Part shown: one piece after another, positions 59,414 through 64,000 of the stretch
Layout of the letters: each line of letters starts with the position of its first letter
Numbering within the stretch: the stretch's first letter is position 1
Source of the DNA: Lagopus muta
Taxonomy: Eukaryota > Chordata > Aves > Galliformes > Phasianidae
Reading direction: 5' to 3'
Assembly: GCF_023343835.1 (NCBI RefSeq)
Contig: NC_064433.1
Coordinates: 72,644,823 to 72,708,822, forward strand
Length of the DNA stretch: 64,000 nucleotides
Program-made: the position numbers and the translations under genes
Notes under the pieces: generated by a model
What the model was told of the DNA's origin: nothing
What the model saw: only the letters and a program-made list of their open reading frames with translations
Database searches by the model: none

Positions 59414-61557
59414 CTGTAAGAACAGATCTGGGAATTAGTCCAAGCCCAGACCAGAAAAGCTGTAGAACAGAGGCATCAACATAAAAGCCACACCCAAGAG
59501 TAAAAACGTAGAAAAACTCCTGGGTCTGACTGAGCTCATTAGTCACACTACTCATCACAAGTAGTCAAAGGAGATGAAACAGATCTGCAAATTAAGATGG
59601 AAATGCAGTTTAGTCTTTTATTCTCATTGATGCATAAAGAAAATCTGGAAAATTTTCAACAGTCTTAGTTAAAAAAAAAAAAAAGGAAAGAAGAGAAAGG
59701 CTTTCTGTAATCAACATCAGAAATTTGGATCTTAGTCACATTAGAGCTCCATGTATAAATAGAAAACTAACTGGAATAAGGTTTCAAAAAACAATGAACT
59801 AAGATTTTAAATCACATCAAATTTAAAGACTTGATTAACTCAAGCATTTAAAGAGCTGTTTGGGAAAGAGATTTTAATTAACAGTTCATCTTTACTACTC
59901 TATGTTCAGTACCTTTGCAATTAGCAAATGAGAATACTTACAGCTATGCCATCAAAGAAAAAACAAATGCCACATTTGTTTCTTAAAAAATAATAATAAT
60001 GACAAGTTGAAAGGCATTTCAAAACTTCTCACCTATCTGTGGAAATTAGGAGATAAATGAAAATTAAATTGAATGCTCTTGTGACCTTTATAAGGCAACC
60101 TTGTGTTTTATCCTGCTGTAGGCACTGGCTTACCTGTACTTCTTTCACCTAACATGATCCTCATTTTTTCTAGATTACAAATACCTTCCTAACATAAAAC
60201 TTAGTTTGCAAGTTGTTTTAATCAGCAATAGCTCATTAATAGCTATTGCTGATTAATAGCTTCTCTACCAATTTTCCATTGGAGGAGGAGAAAGAAATCC
60301 AAGCAATATCTAGTACAAAAAAAAAAAAAAAAAAAAAAAAGCTCTTGATGCATTCAGTCTACTTATACAGTCACATGGATACTAAAAACTGCCCTTCTGC
60401 TTAGGACACGTGCCAAGTCTTCTCTATTTAGCTAGCATAAATACTGTAATTCTGATGATTTCTGTATGACTGCAGAAGTTTTAAACAGAGCTTTTTTCTC
60501 CCTCAGTCTCCCAAATGCTTAGGTGGCAGACAGTAGAACAGTTGTGGAGATGTCATACTGTTCTCCAGGCTAAAGTACGTCCCTGGCATCCACGAGAAAC
60601 AGAGAAAACTGTGATTCTGGTGATAACATTTACCCACAGGGACAGGAGAATGGATGTCAGAACTAGGGAAATAAAGGAAAGAGCTGAAATCCTCACACAG
60701 ACTTACCTGACTCATGAAGCCACTAAAAGACAACTACTTGCAGGTCACAGCTGCACAGAAATGACTCTTTCACACACAAAAACTGAGCTCAGAAGACATC
60801 ACGCTCAGATACTTCTGAATGAGCAAATTCCCACTAACAGAACCAGTTAGTATGAACTATTATTATTACAAAAACAATAATTATACTGTAGTAGTGTATA
60901 TACAGGAAAGCTGATGGACTTGACAATTTTTATATTGCCCTAATTAACAGTTAAGTCAGCAGGAGAGCCTTGACCCTTACTTGTCAGTACTGGACACAGT
61001 CCAGTGAGAGCTCATCTCAGTGCTCATCACAAATCACAACACTAATGTTCAGAGAATTACAATCCCACCGTCAAAATCAGCGCTTCATATTTGCCTCACA
61101 TAAATTCATCCTGCAGAGGAACCGCTCAGTCTGTAAATATGTGGTGTAAACAAACAGTGCTGCCAGATACATATAGCACAAGCATTCCCAGAACATGCTA
61201 TCCTCAGTGCTTCTGCCCATTACAGTTCTTTTTGAGCCATTCCCCAAGAATATGTAATAAATACAGTGAGATCTTAAGCAGAACTCACTACTTCTTCCGA
61301 CAAGACATCTTGCTCAAAACAGCCTTGGCTTTTAAGACATCCTGTCTCTTTTCACTTTCTAGAGGGCCTAGGTCTTGAATCTGATGACTGTTGCAGCAGC
61401 TCATTCCTGCACAAACTCACCCACAGACTGGGCAGCTAGTGGCTCTGTGGAAGAAGCATGGGCCTCCAGTTTACAAAGTGCAACCGTGAAAATCAGGAAT
61501 GATTCCAGGACTCCAATAAACAGGTATTTCTGTAAAGTACGTAAACATTTATATGTT
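59414..61557 (-). other. CCND2: CCND2 intron 3 (partial)
   Basis: No exon found. Contains A runs at 59670-59683 and 60316-60340 and the perfect inverted repeat at 60218-60256. Confidence 0.6.
60218..60256. repeat. Perfect 16-bp inverted repeat, 7-bp loop
   Basis: TTAATCAGCAATAGCT, then CATTAAT, then AGCTATTGCTGATTAA. The arms are exact reverse complements. It lies in CCND2 intron 3. Confidence 0.95.
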
Positions 61558-61901
61558 TGAATGACTGTCCAGAAGGCTCTGGGAACTCCTAATTGGCAAG
61601 GCTGTACCTTGAATATTGTGTTCAGTTTTAGGACCCTCACTACAAGAAAGACATTGAGGCCCTGGAGCATGTTCAGAGAAGGGCAACAAAGCTGGTCTAG
61701 AGTGTGGAACACAAATATTACAAGGAGCAGCTGAGAGAACTGGGGTTGTTTAGTTTGGAGGAAGCTCAGGTCATTGTCTCAACAATCTGAAAGGAGGTTG
61801 TAGCGAGGTGAGGGTTGGTCCCATTCTGCCAAGTAACTAGTGATAGGACCAGAGGTAATGGTTTCAAGGCACGCCAGGGAAGTTTGAGGTTGGATGTTCA
61901 G

Positions 61902-61939
<38 letters not shown>

Positions 61940-62134
61940 AACCAACATTCTCAGAAAGGGTAGTGAGGTATTGGAACAGGCTGCCCAGGAAGATGTTACA
62001 GTCACCATTTTTGGAGTTTTCCAAGAAAAGGGCAGATGCAACACTAACTACATAATTTAGTGGAATGGTGGTGATGTGTTGATGATTGGACTAGATGATT
62101 TAAGTAGTCTTTCCAACCTTCATGATTCTATGAT
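61558..62134 (+). mobile_element. CR1 LINE 3' part
   Basis: Plus-strand CR1. RT C-terminal sequence (LEYCVQF-like near 61606, then HVQRRATKL-like near 61670) leads into the 3' UTR (GGACTAGATGATTTAAGTAG) and the terminal ATGATTCTATGAT. A 31-A run at 61901-61931 lies inside it. Frames are broken. Confidence 0.85.
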
Positions 62135-62159
62135 CACGGCCTTCCAATACTAAGAGAAA

Positions 62160-62445
62160 GCTTGTAACAGGAGAAAATCCAACTGTTTTTTACACAGGTG
62201 GCTAGTGAGAGGACAAGGGGAAACGGTTTTAAACTAAAACAGGGGAGATTCACTGGGAGGGTGGTGAGGCACTAGAACACGCTTGCCAGAGAAGCTGAGG
62301 ATGTCCCCCACCAGAGGTGTTCAAGGCCAGGTTGTACAGGGCCCTGGGAAAACTGACCTAGCAGCTGACAGTCCTGCCCACAGAAAAGTGGAGTGGAACT
62401 AGATGATTTTTAAGGTACCTTCCAAGCCATGCCATTCTGTAATTC
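62160..62445 (+). mobile_element. Second CR1 3' fragment in tandem
   Basis: GGCTAGTGAGAGGACAAGGG, the GGTGGTGAGGCACTAGAAC block and GGAACTAGATGATTTTTAAG mark another CR1 3' UTR in the same orientation directly after the first. Confidence 0.82.
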
Positions 62446-63264
62446 ATTCAGCCCCTGAAGCAAGTAAAAAGTGTTTATAAAATTGAAAAATATTCAAGCA
62501 ACATTTATGGGTCCCAAGAACATTTTCCCACAGAGTGACTCATGAGTGAATCCACTAATTTATATAGAAAGGAATTAGGGAAGGAGATATCTTCACAGAT
62601 CTGCTTCCACTCTTGTACATGCTGCAATTGCTTGGGTTTAGTGTCCCCAGGTTAAGCCCTCGACTGGGAACAATGAGTTCAGGCTCTTTGACTTCAGTAC
62701 ATTTCAAATCCAGACACAGCAAGTTGTCATGGGAGCTGATGGCATTACTGGCTGATAACATGCATAACAAAGTAGGCTGCGACACAATACCTGCTTAAGT
62801 ACCTGTGAGAGTACTGACTTCTATTTGGCAAATCCTTTTGTTCATTAGCAGGAACAACGCCGTGCTTTACCAAGGAGGTGGTGGGATGCATCTCTAGTAT
62901 TTGATTTTCAGACTTACCAAACTGCATTCTAATTATGCACAAGAACTAGGGAAATACCAGTGACAACAGATTTTCCACAATTTATTCCTCTTTCTTGCAA
63001 TTTTCAGGTAAGACATTGTAAAAATAAATAAATAAATAAATAACTCTTACAGAGTTTGGATGGTCTGTACAGTAGCTACAATGCAGCAGGTAAGAATAAA
63101 ATGCCTCCACTGCAACCCAACATTCATGCCAGCAACAGGGAAACAGATCCTCCTGAAGGCCCAGATGCCCACATCCTTGCGAGTACTTCCACAACACAGC
63201 ATTACTCAAGGTGTCTGGCAGGGAAGAAAAGAGTAATGGGGGATGCTTATGCTGTGCACCCAAT
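62446..63264. other. CCND2 intron 3, no gene
   Basis: Nothing recognised except an (AAAT)n tetranucleotide run at 63021-63043. Confidence 0.5.
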
Positions 63265-63530
63265 GAATCACAAAATGTCAGTGATTGGAAGAGACCTGAA
63301 AGATTACCTAGTCCAATCCCCCTGGAGGAACAACTAGATTAGGTCACACAGCAATACGTCCAGGTGGGTTTTGAATGTCTCCAGAGAAGGAGACTCCACA
63401 ACTTTTCTGGGCAGCGTGTTCCAGTGTTCTGTTACCCTTACTCTGAAGAAATTTTTTCCTCATATTTATGTGGAACCTCCTATGTTCCACTTGCATCCAC
63501 TGCTCCTTGTCCTATCACCAGATGTCAAAT
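63265..63530 (-). mobile_element. CR1 LINE 3' fragment
   Basis: Minus-strand CR1 end: AATCACAAAATGTCAGTGAT, TCCAGAGAAGGAGACTCCAC and the CTGCTCCTTGTCCTATCACC block. Similar to the nested 25683 copy but older. Confidence 0.87.
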
Positions 63531-64000
63531 CAGTGCTCAGTACAGCTCAAGCCACATGTCCAGCACCCCCTTCGAACTTCCTTGGCTCCCAGAAGCTTAC
63601 ATTAGGATCTCCATATTACGTGAACACTGGTTTTTCTTTTATACCTAAAAGTTACACACTCCCAAAAACCGTCTTCTAGGAAGCCAAATAAAAGAGCCAC
63701 AGTGCCCCTGCCAACTAGCACTGCTGTAGGTCGGCTTCCACGTGGGGTCACATGAGAACATTTCTATGCCCAGTAACCTTGTTAGTTCCCTTAATGTCAT
63801 TCATAATGCAAATGAGACAGCAAGCAAATGGCCAGAGGCCCAGACTGACTAAAGCTCAGCATCCTGAAAGTCTTACATTGCCTCTAGCTCTAAACTAACT
63901 TCCCTCCATAACAAGCACCATAAACTTGGCTATCAAAGCTACACATGCCCAGCCTTTGTTGTACAACAGGCAGCGATTTGTATCACTCGCCCCTATTTTT
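63531..64000. other. CCND2 intron 3, right edge
   Basis: No exon or repeat clearly recognised up to the window end, apart from possible decayed CR1 sequence to about 63600. Confidence 0.5.

Noticed and set aside
59560-64000. CCND2 exons 1-3
   Set aside because: I looked on the minus strand for cyclin box sequence and for a 160-nt exon 3 and found none; they must lie beyond the window.
1-64000. CRISPR arrays, bacterial operons, tRNA or rRNA genes
   Set aside because: Introns, CR1 and spliced vertebrate genes show this is avian nuclear DNA. No tRNA-like cloverleaf with A/B boxes or rRNA segment was noticed.

Overview
This is vertebrate nuclear DNA, almost certainly from a galliform bird and probably chicken or a close relative. 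The evidence is many CR1 LINE fragments, several Galluhop-like mariner copies, a single-ORF LTR element built like the avian ENS-1/ERNI family, and exons of two neighbouring genes, TIGAR and CCND2. Both genes lie on the minus strand, in the CCND2 then TIGAR order known from human 12p13. Genes fill about 2% of the window. The rest is intron, UTR and transposon.

Region 1-10.9 kb is a nest of endogenous retroviruses. A decayed minus-strand provirus has gammaretrovirus-like gag, protease, RT, RNase H, integrase and env remnants (about 1.3-10.06 kb). Its upstream end is of another kind: a LTR-like TATA/poly(A) block, a tRNA-Lys-like primer site, a leader with internal repeats and a dUTPase-like fragment. 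The provirus therefore looks chimeric. Between its protease and RT sits a much younger plus-strand element (6269-8998) with 490/492-bp LTRs differing at about 8 sites, a Lys-type primer site, one intact 334-codon ORF, the tail of an integrase, and a polypurine tract.

Region 11.8-29.7 kb is TIGAR, the p53-inducible fructose-2,6-bisphosphatase. All six coding exons were located with splice sites and give a 284-residue protein with the catalytic His/Glu/His conserved. Its introns hold a near-identical inverted pair of mariner elements that almost spans intron 2, a direct repeat pair flanking exon 4, nested CR1 copies, and an old LTR related to the young element. The first exon lies in a CpG island with a perfect CRE.

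Region 29.7-37.7 kb is intergenic, with CR1 and mariner relics. Region 37.7-64 kb is the 3' part of CCND2 (cyclin D2): a roughly 4.5-kb 3' UTR, exon 5, a 16.8-kb intron 4, exon 4, and at least 4.6 kb of intron 3. Exons 1-3 are outside the window.

The strongest candidates for something undescribed are the 334-aa ORF, whose C-terminal HP1-box-like motif arises by reading integrase sequence in another frame, and the long mariner hairpin predicted in TIGAR intron 2. All family assignments come from reading motifs, not database searches.
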